Notes: generated from the letters alone by a model not told the origin. A DNA stretch of 64,000 nt from Paracoccaceae bacterium (GCA_002697345.1 NZVE01000052.1:30254-94253); one strand, 5' to 3'; counted from the stretch's first letter, positions 1 through 9,324 are shown. Numbers and translations: made by a program.

Positions 1-82
1 ATTTAGTAAAAATCCAATACCGACCACCCCAACCTGGTGCTGGAGGCGCAACAATAAAAACTTCAAGATCTTTTAATTTCAT
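1..82 (-). CDS. Enolase-superfamily (mandelate racemase/muconate lactonizing-like) protein, N-terminus only
   Basis: Only the first 27 codons are inside the window; the gene runs off the left edge. The start ATG is at 82-80. The visible N-terminus reads MKLKDLEVFIVAPPAPGWGG followed by RYWIF. A beginning with a PGWGGRYWIF-type motif is what I remember from mandelate racemase/muconate lactonizing enzymes annotated as sugar-acid cycloisomerases or dehydratases in Rhodobacterales. It lies 39 bases downstream of the alcohol dehydrogenase on the same strand, so the two may be co-transcribed. With so few residues the family call is tentative and no substrate can be assigned. Confidence 0.5.
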   Translation of the reverse strand, partial: MKLKDLEVFIVAPPAPGWGGRYWIFTK

Positions 83-121
83 AAATATTTCTCCATTAGT
101 ACAAGCATAAAAATAATTATT

Positions 122-1207
122 TTAAAAAATTATTACATTACGCCTTGCAGAGCCCGTTTTTGTATCTGCTATAGCTTCGTTAATCTGTTCTATAGACCAC
201 TTTCCTGAAACAAGCTCATCTAACTTCAATCGCCCTTGATGATAAAGATCAATAATCCATGGGATATCTCTTTTTAAAACGATATCACCCATTTTTGAAC
301 CCTTCATACCTTGAGATAATGCTCCCAAAATCACCAACTCATATTCAGCTTTTTGACCAGAGTGGGGCATTCCAACAATATAAATATTTCCACCTGGGCT
401 AAGATATCGAGCAGCACTCTCATAAGCGCTAATCGACCCCACTGTTACAAAGACGGAAGTTACCATTTCTCCATTTGTTATTTTATTTATAGCCTTCCAG
501 GGTTTTTCTTGATCAGCCAATAAAACATCTGTCGCACCAAACTCTTTAGCTACCTCCAATTTTTCTTTAACAATATCCATAGCAATAATTCGTCTAGCAC
601 CCGAAATTTTTGCCGCCTGTATCGTGTTTAGTCCTACTCCACCTGCACCAACTACCACTACATTATCACCCGGCCGAGTTTTCGCAGTGTTTACCACCGC
701 CCCTATTCCAGTAATCACTCCACAGGAAAGCAAACAAGCAGCTTCGCTTGGAATAAATTCAGGAATTTTTACAATTTGGCTCTGATCAACAACTGCTTTT
801 TCTGCAAAAGCGCCACATGCTAGACCATGTTCCAACTGACTACCATCTAGCATCGCAATAGGCCCATTGGCACGATCATATGGTTCACTACATTGCGTGG
901 GGGCCCCAGTAGAACAAGAAATACAACCTCCACAAGCTCGGATTAAAGTTAAGAGGACTCTATCATTAATCTCATAACCGTGTGTTTCAGGCCCGAGTTT
1001 AGAAATTTTTCCTACAGCTTCATGACCATATACGGCCGGCAAAACACCACCCCAACCGCCATCAATACATGAGATATCTGAGTAGCATACGGCACAAGCC
1101 TCTAATGTTACTTCAATCTCTCCATGTTGTGGATCACGTAAAATAATATTTTCAATCGAAAGTGGTTTTCCAAATTCTTTACAAACAGCAGCTTTGATAA
1201 TACCCAT
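122..1207 (-). CDS. Zinc-dependent alcohol dehydrogenase, MDR family
   Basis: A 361-residue medium-chain dehydrogenase/reductase, presumably a cytoplasmic NAD(P)-dependent alcohol or aldehyde oxidoreductase. Visible features are the catalytic-zinc region ACAVCYSD and GHEAVG, a cysteine-containing structural-zinc lobe (RACGGCISC onward), and the Rossmann motif VVGAGGVGLNT. The last cysteine of the structural-zinc lobe is displaced compared with the usual pattern, so that site may be altered. I start it at ATG 1207 because AAGGA lies about 7 bases upstream and MDR proteins begin close to the IKAAV strand; an 18-codon longer reading has no such site. It is divergent from pobA. The substrate is unknown; glutathione-independent formaldehyde or aryl-alcohol dehydrogenase-like enzymes are possibilities. 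Confidence 0.85.
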   Translation of the reverse strand: MGIIKAAVCKEFGKPLSIENIILRDPQHGEIEVTLEACAVCYSDISCIDGGWGGVLPAVYGHEAVGKISKLGPETHGYEINDRVLLTLIRACGGCISCSTGAPTQCSEPYDRANGPIAMLDGSQLEHGLACGAFAEKAVVDQSQIVKIPEFIPSEAACLLSCGVITGIGAVVNTAKTRPGDNVVVVGAGGVGLNTIQAAKISGARRIIAMDIVKEKLEVAKEFGATDVLLADQEKPWKAINKITNGEMVTSVFVTVGSISAYESAARYLSPGGNIYIVGMPHSGQKAEYELVILGALSQGMKGSKMGDIVLKRDIPWIIDLYHQGRLKLDELVSGKWSIEQINEAIADTKTGSARRNVIIF

Positions 1208-1324
1208 TTTTTTAATCCTTATTATTAATAGAACAATTGCCTTCCACTCATTAACATGCAACTAAATTTTAACAATAACTTAAGTGTTAACTAATTAAAG
1301 CAGTTAAAACCTATGGAGATCGTG

Positions 1325-2494
1325 ATGAGAACTCAAGTTGCTATAATAGGTGGGGGACCTTCTGGCTTACTTCTATCTCATCTACTAGATCAAGTAGGTA
1401 TAGATTCCGTAATTTTAGAAAAGAAAAGTCGAAACCACGTATTAAGTAGAGTTAGAGCGGGTGTTCTCGAATGGGGTACAGTGGAGATGCTACGAAATTC
1501 AGGGTTAGGTAGCCGAATGGATAAGGAAGGGTTTATCCATAAGGGAACCTATCTTTCATCACAAAATAAGGGTTTTAGAGTAGACTTCCAAAAACTAGTC
1601 AAAAATAAGGTGATGGTCTACGGGCAGACAGAAGTGACTGCAGACCTTTACGCGGCCAGTGATAAAAGAAGCAGGGTAATCATTCATGATGTAGAAAATA
1701 TAACAATCCATAATGTCCAAACTGAATCTGGATACTTAATTTACCACAAGGACGGAACTGAATATAGAATTGATTGGGATTTCTTGGCAGGCTGTGATGG
1801 TTTTCATGGAGTAAGCCGTAAATCTATTCCAGTTAATATTCTTAAAGAGTATGAAAGGGTCTATCCCTTTGGTTGGTTAGGGGTGCTATCCGAAACCCCA
1901 CCAGTGAGCGATGAACTAATCTATGCCAATCACTCTCGTGGCTTTGCCCTATGTTCAATGCGAAATAAAAACCTTAGCCGCTACTACATTCAAGCCCCAG
2001 TCAGCGATTCTTTAGATAAATGGGATGACAAAACATTCTGGGACGAGTTAAAAAAAAGAATACCAGAGGAAGCGGCAGATAATCTTGTTACTGGTAAATC
2101 GATTGAAAAATCAATTGCTCCCCTCAGGTCTTTTGTAGCAAACCCCATGAGATGGGGACGCCTATTTCTTGTGGGTGATGCAGCTCACATTGTTCCGCCA
2201 ACTGGTGCAAAAGGCCTAAATCTCGCTGTATCTGATGTGCATTACCTATTTGAGGCACTTAAACTTTATTATCTAGAGAAATCAGTGGAAGGCATTAATA
2301 GATACTCTGAGAAAGCGTCCGAGCGAGTTTGGAAAGCAGTACGTTTTTCTTGGTGGATGACTACCCAACTTCATCGGTTTCCAAATCAAACAAAGTTTGA
2401 TCAACAAATTCAAGAATCTGAACTAAAATATTTAGAAGAATCTAACGCTGCACAGGCAGTCTTTGCTGAAAACTACGTTGGCCTGCCATATTGA
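1325..2494 (+). CDS. pobA: 4-hydroxybenzoate 3-monooxygenase (p-hydroxybenzoate hydroxylase)
   Basis: A 389-residue FAD-dependent hydroxylase converting 4-hydroxybenzoate to protocatechuate with NADPH and O2. Evidence: the N-terminal dinucleotide motif IGGGPSGL, the early RVRAGVLEWGTVEML segment typical of PobA, the mid-protein GCDGFHGVSR (DG motif), and the C-terminal GDAAHIVPPTGAKGLNLAVSD flavin motif. The length matches the family. ATG 1325 is preferred over an in-frame start four codons upstream because GGAG precedes it at good spacing. The next gene, pcaD, starts 7 bases after the stop, so the two form an operon in the protocatechuate branch of the beta-ketoadipate pathway. The intervening genes pcaHG, pcaB and pcaC are not in the window. 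Confidence 0.93.
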   Translation: MRTQVAIIGGGPSGLLLSHLLDQVGIDSVILEKKSRNHVLSRVRAGVLEWGTVEMLRNSGLGSRMDKEGFIHKGTYLSSQNKGFRVDFQKLVKNKVMVYGQTEVTADLYAASDKRSRVIIHDVENITIHNVQTESGYLIYHKDGTEYRIDWDFLAGCDGFHGVSRKSIPVNILKEYERVYPFGWLGVLSETPPVSDELIYANHSRGFALCSMRNKNLSRYYIQAPVSDSLDKWDDKTFWDELKKRIPEEAADNLVTGKSIEKSIAPLRSFVANPMRWGRLFLVGDAAHIVPPTGAKGLNLAVSDVHYLFEALKLYYLEKSVEGINRYSEKASERVWKAVRFSWWMTTQLHRFPNQTKFDQQIQESELKYLEESNAAQAVFAENYVGLPY

Positions 2495-2501
2495 GACAAT
2501 T

Positions 2502-3284
2502 ATGCCCTATATTAAAAAAAATGACATAAGTATAAATTACCTCGACGAAGGCGACCCAAGCGGTTTTCCAATAATATTTTCAAACTCTCTTGGAACAAAC
2601 CTTCATCTTTGGGATGAGGTAATACCACATTTAAACCCCAAATTTAGATTAGTACGATATGATAAACGAGGGCATGGAAATTCTAGCTCACCAAAACCAC
2701 CATACGATATGGATTGTTTAGTCTCTGATGTAGAATTTTTAATAAACTCTTTGAATATAGAAAAATGTGTTTTTGTTGGACTTTCTATTGGAGGAATGAT
2801 TGCACAAGGGCTGGCAGCTAGGCGACCTAATCTCATAAAAGCTTTAGTACTGTCAAACACCGCGAGCAAAATTGGTACAAAAGATCTTTGGGAAGATCGT
2901 ATTAAAGCTGTAGAGGCAAATGGACTATCACATATGGTTAACTCAGTAATGGAGCGATGGTTCTCTAAAAATTTCTTTAAAAGTCACAAGATTGATAGAT
3001 GGAAAAATATGTTTCTAGATACTCTTCCAAATGGCTATATAGGATGTTGTGCTGCAATATCCAACACTGACTTTTATGAACAAACCTCAACTTTAAGGAT
3101 GCCAACCTTGGCAATTGCTGGTGGCGAGGATGGGTCAACACCACCAGATTTAGTTAAAGAGACACAAAATCTAATTAAAGGAAGTGAGTTTTATTTAATA
3201 AAAGGAGCAGGCCACCTGCCTTGTGTTGAAAAACCTAAAGAGTATGCACATAAATTAAACGACTTTATCAATAGTAACACCTAA
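2502..3284 (+). CDS. pcaD: 3-oxoadipate enol-lactonase (alpha/beta hydrolase)
   Basis: A 260-residue alpha/beta hydrolase. The N-terminus (NYLDEGDPSG then NSLGTNLHLWDEVIPHL and RYDKRGHG) is characteristic of PcaD. The nucleophile elbow is GLSIGG, the acid is likely in AGGEDGSTP, and the histidine is in GAGHLPCVE. PcaD hydrolyses 3-oxoadipate enol-lactone to 3-oxoadipate. ATG 2502 lies just after the pobA stop; an upstream start inside pobA is less likely. Its stop codon overlaps the stop of the convergent dehydratase gene by four bases. Linkage to pobA supports the aromatic role, though other alpha/beta hydrolases share these motifs. Confidence 0.82.
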   Translation: MPYIKKNDISINYLDEGDPSGFPIIFSNSLGTNLHLWDEVIPHLNPKFRLVRYDKRGHGNSSSPKPPYDMDCLVSDVEFLINSLNIEKCVFVGLSIGGMIAQGLAARRPNLIKALVLSNTASKIGTKDLWEDRIKAVEANGLSHMVNSVMERWFSKNFFKSHKIDRWKNMFLDTLPNGYIGCCAAISNTDFYEQTSTLRMPTLAIAGGEDGSTPPDLVKETQNLIKGSEFYLIKGAGHLPCVEKPKEYAHKLNDFINSNT

Positions 3285-4261
3285 AAAGAATTACCATACT
3301 TTTCTAATGCTGACCTAAAGAGACCCTCATCAACATTTCCACCTGACGCTATAACAATTACATCATCGCCATCTACCTCTTTTTTCTTAAAGATTGCAGA
3401 AGCTAGTGCAACAGCACCTCCAGGTTCTAATACTATCTTTAGACGAGAATACGCAATGGCCATAGTTTTTAAACAATCTTCATCCGATACTACCAACCCT
3501 GAGCTACAATATTTTTGCATTATTGGAAATGTTAAGTCGCCCGGTTGAGGGGTAACAATTGCATCGCATATGGAGCCTGATCCATCCTTGTTTTTTATAA
3601 TTTTTCCAGAAGCTAAGGACTTTGTTACATCGTCGTAACCAACTGGTTCCACAGGTCTTACCGAAATATTTGGTGCATAGTGAGCAATCCCGATAGCTAC
3701 ACCAGAGGTTAATCCACCACCACCACAACAAACCAACAAATTCTTAGCATCTACATCTAATTCTTTAGCTTGTTCGATAATCTCAAGCCCAACTGTTCCC
3801 TGACCCGCAATAACCTCGGGCTCATCATAAGGCTTAATCAATCTTAAACCACGATCTTTTGAAATTTTTTCTCCTATTTCTTCTCTGCTCTCGTTAATTC
3901 TATCATAAAGAACGATTTCAGCACCCAAAGCTCTGGTGTTATCAATTTTCATTTTTGGTGCATCGGTGGGCATAATAATTAAAGCTGAAATTCCGTGGTT
4001 TTTTGCCGCCAATGCTACACCTTGGGCATGATTCCCACTAGAAAAAGCTAAAACACCATTTTTCCTCTTTTCTTCTGTCATAGCTGATACAGCTGACCAG
4101 GCGCCTCTAAACTTAAAGGATCCCGTATGTTGGAGTGTTTCTGCTTTTACAAAAACTCTTCTACCAGCGAGCTCATCTATAAATGGTGAAGAAAGTAATG
4201 GTGTCACCCGTGAGTAGCCTTTTAACCGCTTTCTTGCAGCTTCAATCATATCAATATTCAT
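3281..4261 (-). CDS. PLP-dependent threonine/serine dehydratase family protein
   Basis: A 326-residue fold-type II PLP enzyme. The lysine motif is TGSFKFRGAW, the substrate-carboxylate motif is SSGNHAQGVA, and the phosphate-binding glycine loop is CCGGGGLTSG. There is no C-terminal ACT regulatory domain, so it resembles catabolic threonine dehydratase, serine racemase or threo-3-hydroxyaspartate dehydratase rather than biosynthetic IlvA. It ends four bases inside pcaD and is 15 bases downstream of the haloacid dehalogenase gene on the same strand, suggesting a two-gene operon. The exact amino-acid substrate cannot be told from motifs. Confidence 0.85.
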   Translation of the reverse strand: MNIDMIEAARKRLKGYSRVTPLLSSPFIDELAGRRVFVKAETLQHTGSFKFRGAWSAVSAMTEEKRKNGVLAFSSGNHAQGVALAAKNHGISALIIMPTDAPKMKIDNTRALGAEIVLYDRINESREEIGEKISKDRGLRLIKPYDEPEVIAGQGTVGLEIIEQAKELDVDAKNLLVCCGGGGLTSGVAIGIAHYAPNISVRPVEPVGYDDVTKSLASGKIIKNKDGSGSICDAIVTPQPGDLTFPIMQKYCSSGLVVSDEDCLKTMAIAYSRLKIVLEPGGAVALASAIFKKKEVDGDDVIVIASGGNVDEGLFRSALEKYGNSF

Positions 4262-4276
4262 ATTAATTTTCCAACC

Positions 4277-4963
4277 TTATTTTACTACCAACGTAGCTAT
4301 ATCTGAGAGATCTTTCATTATAACTAAGTTACCAGAAGGCAACCTATCTGTTGGCTCATTAGATCGGTTGACCCAACCCGTTTGAAAACCAAAGCTTGCC
4401 GCTGCACAAGCGTCCCAGCAATTGGACGATATAAATAGTACTTCTCTTATTTCACAGCCAAATCGTTTTTCAACTAATTCATAAACGCTAATATCAGGTT
4501 TAAATACGCCAACATCTTCTACACTAATAACTTCATTCAATAGATCCGATATTCCTGCAGATTGAACAGCGCCATTCAACATATCAGGAGATCCGTTTGA
4601 CAAAATTCCTGTCAATATATGATTACTTCTTAAATCTGATAGCATTTGGAAAACCTCGGGGTATGCTGTAAGGTTAAAGTATAGCTTTAAGAGCTCTTTT
4701 CGAAGGTCAGAATCATCACTTAGATTATTAGCTTCTAACGCCCAATCCAAACCATCTTGGGTGACAGACCAGAAGTCTGTATGTTTATTCATAATTGCTC
4801 TTAACCAAGAATACTGTAATTGTTTATGCCTCCAGTCATTGGCCAATTTAACCCAACAGTTTTTTAACCTCTCTCTACCAGGTTGAAGTGCTAGCTCTCT
4901 AGCTGCCGACGCGACATCAAAAAGGGTACCATAAGCATCAAACACACAAACTTTAATAGGCAT
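4277..4963 (-). CDS. Haloacid dehalogenase type II ((S)-2-haloacid dehalogenase family)
   Basis: A 228-residue HAD-superfamily hydrolase. The nucleophile motif is FDAYGTLFD with Asp9; motif II is ILSNGSPDML; the lysine is in FKPD; and SSNCWDACAAASFGF is the Ser-Asn-x-x-Asp motif specific for L-2-haloacid dehalogenases, followed by GWVNR. The family hydrolyses L-2-haloacids to D-2-hydroxyacids in the cytoplasm, but many marine members have undefined substrates. It is upstream of and probably co-transcribed with the PLP dehydratase. An AAGAAAG stretch precedes the ATG. Confidence 0.88.
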   Translation of the reverse strand: MPIKVCVFDAYGTLFDVASAARELALQPGRERLKNCWVKLANDWRHKQLQYSWLRAIMNKHTDFWSVTQDGLDWALEANNLSDDSDLRKELLKLYFNLTAYPEVFQMLSDLRSNHILTGILSNGSPDMLNGAVQSAGISDLLNEVISVEDVGVFKPDISVYELVEKRFGCEIREVLFISSNCWDACAAASFGFQTGWVNRSNEPTDRLPSGNLVIMKDLSDIATLVVK

Positions 4964-5013
4964 TAATTTTTATCTTTCTTGGCAACTAATAACTTTTAAA
5001 ATTAAAAATTTAG

Positions 5014-5802
5014 TTAAATGTTTTCACTTAGTGGCATACCTAAAACATGGTATCCACCATCAACACGAATAATTTCTCCTGTCGTGTACAGTCCCATTTC
5101 AGAAGCAAGATACACAGCTGTCCCACCCACTGCATTTAGGGTCGCATTAGAGCGTAGTGGTGCATTAGACTCGGTATGGCGGAATGTTTTTCTAGCACCA
5201 CCAATCGCTGCTCCTGCTAAAGTTTTCATCGGACCAGGGCTAATTGCATTTACTCTAATATTATTGGGGCCTAAATCATTGGCTAAGTATCTAACGGAGC
5301 TTTCAAGTGCCGCCTTAGCAGCCCCCATCACGTTATAAAAAGGAGTTACTCGATTTGAGCCCTGATAAGTCAATGTGAGCAATGTTCCTCCGTTTGGCAT
5401 CAACGGAACTGCTCGCCTAGCGATATCAATAAAAGAAAAGCATGATATCGAAAGAGAATTTATAAAGTTCTCTTTAGACGTATCAATAAACCTACCAGTC
5501 AGCTCATTTTTATCTGAGTAGGCAATAGCGTGGACAATAAAATCTAAACCACCCCATCTATCACCAATTAGGTTAAAGCATTTTTCCATTGAATCCTCAT
5601 CAGAAACATCAACATCTACTAATAGGTCAGAACCCAGGCTTTCCGCTAATGGCTTTACTCGCCTACCAAACGCTTCACCCTGATATGAAAACGCTAGCTC
5701 AGCCCCCTCAGATGCCATAGCTGACGCTATTCCCCAGGCAATTGACCTTTCATTTGCCACTCCCATTATAAGACCGCGCTTACCGCTCATTAAATCAGCC
5801 AT
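5014..5802 (-). CDS. fabI: Enoyl-[acyl-carrier-protein] reductase (NADH), FabI
   Basis: A 262-residue SDR-fold enoyl-ACP reductase that performs the last step of each fatty-acid elongation cycle. The nucleotide-binding region is MGVANERSIAWGIA, and the catalytic segment is YQGSNRVTPFYNVMGAAKAAL, with the FabI spacing of Tyr-x6-Lys. The C-terminus has the usual GGYHVLGM. Its start is 6 bases after the fabB stop, with a TAGG-like ribosome site. Order fabA-fabB-fabI on one strand with irr on the other is the standard Rhodobacterales arrangement and points to a coordinated unsaturated fatty-acid operon. Confidence 0.95.
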   Translation of the reverse strand: MADLMSGKRGLIMGVANERSIAWGIASAMASEGAELAFSYQGEAFGRRVKPLAESLGSDLLVDVDVSDEDSMEKCFNLIGDRWGGLDFIVHAIAYSDKNELTGRFIDTSKENFINSLSISCFSFIDIARRAVPLMPNGGTLLTLTYQGSNRVTPFYNVMGAAKAALESSVRYLANDLGPNNIRVNAISPGPMKTLAGAAIGGARKTFRHTESNAPLRSNATLNAVGGTAVYLASEMGLYTTGEIIRVDGGYHVLGMPLSENI

Positions 5803-5808
5803 ATTAAC

Positions 5809-7038
5809 CTACCCATAAAATTTACTTAACAACATAGAACCATTAGTTCCTCCAAATCCAAAAGAGTTGGTCATAACAGTATCTAATTCTGCATTCTCTA
5901 CTAAGTTAGTTGAAATTTCTGCTGCCATTAATGCTGGATCTAGGTTATTCACATTTATCGAAGGCGCTATAAAATCATTTTCTAACATCAGCAAACAATA
6001 AATAGCCTCAAGTGCTCCAGCCGCACCTTGAGCATGCCCCGTCATAGACTTTGTAGAAGATATTAATGGTACTGAACCCGGATTAAAAACTCTTCTAACT
6101 GCTTCTACCTCACCAACGTCTCCAACTGGAGTAGACGTTCCATGCGCATTTATGTAGCTAATTGACCTTTCTATCGGAAGTGTCTCTAGAGCCAAGCGCA
6201 TTGCCCGCTCTCCACCTTCCCCAGATGGGGCAACCATATCATGGCCATCAGAGGTAGCAGCAAAACCGGTAATTTCTGCATAAATCTTTGCACCTCGAGC
6301 CTTAGCATGCTCCAACTCTTCAAGAACTACCATACCTCCACCACCAGCTATTACAAACCCATCACGATTAGCATCAAAAGCTCTGGAAGCCTTATCTGGT
6401 GTTTCGTTATATTTTGAAGACATAGCCCCCATAGCATCAAAAAGACACGAAAGGGTCCAATCTAACTCTTCTGCCCCACCAGCGAACATAACATCTTGTT
6501 TTCCCATTTGAATTTGTTCAGAAGCCGCCCCTATGCAATGCAATGAAGTAGAACACGCAGAAGTAATTGAATAATTTATTCCTTTTATTTGAAAGGCAGT
6601 TGCGAGATTAGCAGAAACTGTTGATGACATACACTTTGGCACTGCAAAAGGGCCTATTCGTTTAGTAGATCCTTTTTCTAATACTGTTTGATGGGCCGCA
6701 AGTATTGCTGAGGTAGATGGTCCCCCAGAGCCAGCAATTAAACCTGTACGATAATTCACGACATCTTTTGAACCCAACCCAGCGTCCTCAATAGCTTGGG
6801 TCATCGCAATATAAGCATATGCTGCTCCCGGACCCATAAATCTTAAGATTCTTTTATCTATTTTCTCTGATACATCAATTTTTAGATTTCCAGACACTTG
6901 GCTACGAAAGCCTCTCTCTGACATCTCTTCTGAAAACCCTATACCAGATATCCCATTCTTAAGTGAATGAAGAACTTCCGAAGAAGAGTTACCAATTGGA
7001 GAAACAACCCCTAGACCAGTAATAACAACACGACGCAT
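5809..7038 (-). CDS. fabB: Beta-ketoacyl-ACP synthase I
   Basis: A 409-residue thiolase-fold condensing enzyme. The active-site cysteine is Cys162 in [11 protein letters not shown]; the two histidines are in [11 protein letters not shown] and [12 protein letters not shown]; and the gatekeeper motif is [10 protein letters not shown]. Coupling to fabA supports FabB (elongation of the cis-3-decenoyl intermediate) rather than FabF. A GGAG ribosome site precedes the ATG at 7038. It sits 14 bases after fabA and 6 before fabI. Confidence 0.94.
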   Translation of the reverse strand: MRRVVITGLGVVSPIGNSSSEVLHSLKNGISGIGFSEEMSERGFRSQVSGNLKIDVSEKIDKRILRFMGPGAAYAYIAMTQAIEDAGLGSKDVVNYRTGLIAGSGGPSTSAILAAHQTVLEKGSTKRIGPFAVPKCMSSTVSANLATAFQIKGINYSITSACSTSLHCIGAASEQIQMGKQDVMFAGGAEELDWTLSCLFDAMGAMSSKYNETPDKASRAFDANRDGFVIAGGGGMVVLEELEHAKARGAKIYAEITGFAATSDGHDMVAPSGEGGERAMRLALETLPIERSISYINAHGTSTPVGDVGEVEAVRRVFNPGSVPLISSTKSMTGHAQGAAGALEAIYCLLMLENDFIAPSINVNNLDPALMAAEISTNLVENAELDTVMTNSFGFGGTNGSMLLSKFYG

Positions 7039-7052
7039 AGATATCTCCTAAT

Positions 7053-7559
7053 TTAGTCAGAAAATAAACCGACCTTCATATTTTCAGCAGTATAAATTTC
7101 CTGTCCATCTGCGAGCATTCTTCCATTAGCTATGCCCATCTTCAATCTTCGGTCTATCACCCTTGTAAAGTCAACATGATAGGTAACAATTTTTGTTTCG
7201 GGGGTGACCATTCCAGTAAACTTCACTTCTCCCACGCCTAAAGCTCTGCCTCGACCTACCATTCCTCTCCAACCCAGGTTGAAGCCCGTCAGCTGCCAAA
7301 GTGCATCTAACCCTAGGCACCCAGGCATAACTGGATCACCTGGAAAGTGGCACTTAAAAAACCAAAGCGAAGGGTCAATATCGTATTCAGCAACTACATG
7401 CCCTTTATTATCAACCCCACGGTCTGAACTTATATCAACCACCCTATCCATCATTAACATTGGCGGCATTGGTAGTTGCGGATTTCCCGGACCGAACAAC
7501 TCACCCGAAGCACACTTCAAAAGGCCTTCTTTATTAAAACTCACTGGAAAATCTGACAC
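7053..7559 (-). CDS. fabA: 3-hydroxydecanoyl-ACP dehydratase/isomerase
   Basis: A 168-residue hot-dog fold enzyme that dehydrates 3-hydroxydecanoyl-ACP and isomerises trans-2 to cis-3, the branch point for anaerobic unsaturated fatty-acid synthesis. The catalytic His71 lies in [20 protein letters not shown], which also holds the active-site Asp. The start codon is GTG at 7559, with GGAG six bases upstream; no in-frame ATG fits the family N-terminus. First gene of fabA-fabB-fabI, divergent from irr. Confidence 0.94.
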   Translation of the reverse strand: MSDFPVSFNKEGLLKCASGELFGPGNPQLPMPPMLMMDRVVDISSDRGVDNKGHVVAEYDIDPSLWFFKCHFPGDPVMPGCLGLDALWQLTGFNLGWRGMVGRGRALGVGEVKFTGMVTPETKIVTYHVDFTRVIDRRLKMGIANGRMLADGQEIYTAENMKVGLFSD

Positions 7560-7728
7560 TCTACTCCACCTTCTATATCTTTATATTTTGATTTTATTAT
7601 AGCCTGTAACACTTGCATCTAGTCTGGTGCAAGGGCTAGCATTACATTCTAAATAATCATTATTGTATATTTATATTAAGAAATATATAACTATGCTAAG
7701 GATTGTAGGATTATTGGAATCTAACTTG

Positions 7729-8145
7729 ATGGACACAGCAATAGTAAAACAAGAGACTACTTGGCTTACAGATGCAGGCCTTAGACCCACACGTCAACGC
7801 TTAGCTCTTGCTAACTTACTAGTTGGTGATGGACAGCATAGACATGTTACTGCAGAGACACTGTATTCTGCAGTAAAAGAATCTGATGAAAGCGTGTCCC
7901 TAGCTACTATCTATAACACATTAAAAGTTTTTTCAGATGCAGGACTAATTAGAGAAATACTAGTAGACGGTTCTAAGTCGTATTTTGATACCCGAATAGA
8001 TGATCACCCTCACTTTTATTGGGAAGATGAGAGCAAACTTACAGATGCACCCAAAGACCAATTAGAGATTTCAAGTCTACCAAAAGCACCATCAGGAACT
8101 AAAGTTTCAAAAGTTGATGTTGTTATTAGATTAAGAAAAACATAA
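7729..8145 (+). CDS. irr: Iron-responsive transcriptional regulator Irr (Fur family)
   Basis: A 138-residue Fur-superfamily repressor/activator that controls iron and haem genes in alphaproteobacteria. The winged-helix region is LRPTRQRLALANLL through VSLATIYNTLKVFSDAGL, followed by the dimerisation segment SKSYFDTR and DDHPHFYWED, whose His-x-His is the residual haem/metal site. There is no N-terminal Cys-Pro haem-regulatory motif, as usual in Rhodobacterales. I start at ATG 7729 (GGAA upstream, family N-terminus MD...WLxxAGLRPTRQR); a longer in-frame start at 7663 would add 22 unusual residues. Divergent from fabA. Confidence 0.92.
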   Translation: MDTAIVKQETTWLTDAGLRPTRQRLALANLLVGDGQHRHVTAETLYSAVKESDESVSLATIYNTLKVFSDAGLIREILVDGSKSYFDTRIDDHPHFYWEDESKLTDAPKDQLEISSLPKAPSGTKVSKVDVVIRLRKT

Positions 8146-8208
8146 TTTTAAAGCTCTTTCTATGCCATGCGTAAATTAATAAAAATAACATCGTAAAGGC
8201 ATAGGATC

Positions 8209-9309
8209 ATGCAAATCTATAATCCATTCAAGAAATTTAAAACGCCAATAACTGTTTCTGAGGTTTTCAGTGAAAGTGAGGTAGAGTTAGCAAACAGAAA
8301 CTCTGGTATGCCTTTAGAAAGCTTAGAGTACGACATTACACCAACTGGTCAACATTATCTACTCACACATTTTGATATACCTCACCTAGATAAAGATAAA
8401 CACATCATTTCTTTTTCTGGAGACTTTTCAAGGCCATACTCACTTAGCTATGATGAAATAAGATCACTGCCCGCAGAGACACTACCTGTAACTTTAGAGT
8501 GCGCTGGAAATGGTCGTACCGGTGTTGACCCAAGAAGTTTTTCAATGCCATGGAAGTATGGAGCAGTTGGAACTTCCGAGTGGACAGGGACAAAGTTAAG
8601 ACCTCTATTAAAGGAGGCCTGTGTAAAATCTGATGTCGTCGAGATATCATTTACAGGAGCTGATCGCGGATATGACTCTGGTCACGAACATAATTTTGCT
8701 AGAAGTCTAACCTTGGCACAAATTGAAGAGCTAGAAGTGTTGCTTGTTTATCAAATGAACGGCATACCTTTACTCCCTCAACACGGAGCTCCATTAAGGA
8801 TCATTGTTCCAGGCTGGTATGGAATGGCTAGTGTAAAATGGTTAACAGACATCAAAGCACTTAAAAAACCATTTGACGGATATCAACAAATTGGAACATA
8901 CCGGTTTCGTCAGAGTAGAGAAGAAGTTGGCAAACCCATAACAGAAATGCGGGTAAAATCTCTTATGAAACCACCAGGCGTACCGGACTGGACATCTCGT
9001 AAAAGATTAGTTTCACCTGGCTTAATACCGTTGACAGGGCGAGCATGGTCAGGTGGAGGTAAAAAAATTATTAGGGTTGAAGTTTTAATTAATAACAAAT
9101 GGGTTGAAGCTAAGTTAAACAAGCAACATTCAAAATATTCATGGACAAAATGGATGCTCGATTGGTTAGCGAAGCCAGGTCATCATATCCTAAGCTGTAA
9201 AGCTACTGACGAAACAGGCGACACACAGCCGGTAAATCCTATATTTGACGTCGGTGGTTTCGCAAATAATTCTATCCAAAAAACAGAAGTATTTGTAAAC
9301 GATTATTAG
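8209..9309 (+). CDS. Sulfite oxidase-family molybdopterin oxidoreductase, no signal peptide
   Basis: A 366-residue protein with an oxidoreductase molybdopterin domain and a C-terminal Mo-co dimerisation domain (from about residue 255). The molybdenum ligand is Cys98 in LECAGNGRTGVDPR, and the PGWYGMASVKWL motif marks the substrate pocket. There is no Tat or Sec signal and no cytochrome domain, so the enzyme is predicted to be cytoplasmic with an unknown electron acceptor. Sulfite is the likely substrate. That would give the cell a second sulfite-oxidising route beside the aprMBA genes. AGGATC precedes the ATG. It is single, convergent with the SDR gene. Confidence 0.82.
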   Translation: MQIYNPFKKFKTPITVSEVFSESEVELANRNSGMPLESLEYDITPTGQHYLLTHFDIPHLDKDKHIISFSGDFSRPYSLSYDEIRSLPAETLPVTLECAGNGRTGVDPRSFSMPWKYGAVGTSEWTGTKLRPLLKEACVKSDVVEISFTGADRGYDSGHEHNFARSLTLAQIEELEVLLVYQMNGIPLLPQHGAPLRIIVPGWYGMASVKWLTDIKALKKPFDGYQQIGTYRFRQSREEVGKPITEMRVKSLMKPPGVPDWTSRKRLVSPGLIPLTGRAWSGGGKKIIRVEVLINNKWVEAKLNKQHSKYSWTKWMLDWLAKPGHHILSCKATDETGDTQPVNPIFDVGGFANNSIQKTEVFVNDY

Positions 9310-9324
9310 TACTTTAAATTATCT

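Noticed and set aside
1281..1300. Short palindromic stretch (ACTTAAGT and GTTAAC) in the alcohol dehydrogenase/pobA divergent gap, possible PobR or PcaQ site.
   Set aside because: AT-rich, short and overlapping; no match to a known operator that I can defend.
3281..3284. Four-base overlap of the pcaD and dehydratase stop codons, considered as a sign of an assembly or frameshift error.
   Set aside because: Both proteins end at normal family lengths; a CTAA shared by two stops is a plain convergent overlap.
7641..7660. Sequence ATTCTAAAT upstream of irr, resembling half of an Irr/ICE box (TTTAGAA-N3-TTCTAAA).
   Set aside because: Only one half-site matches; the other half is too divergent to call an operator.
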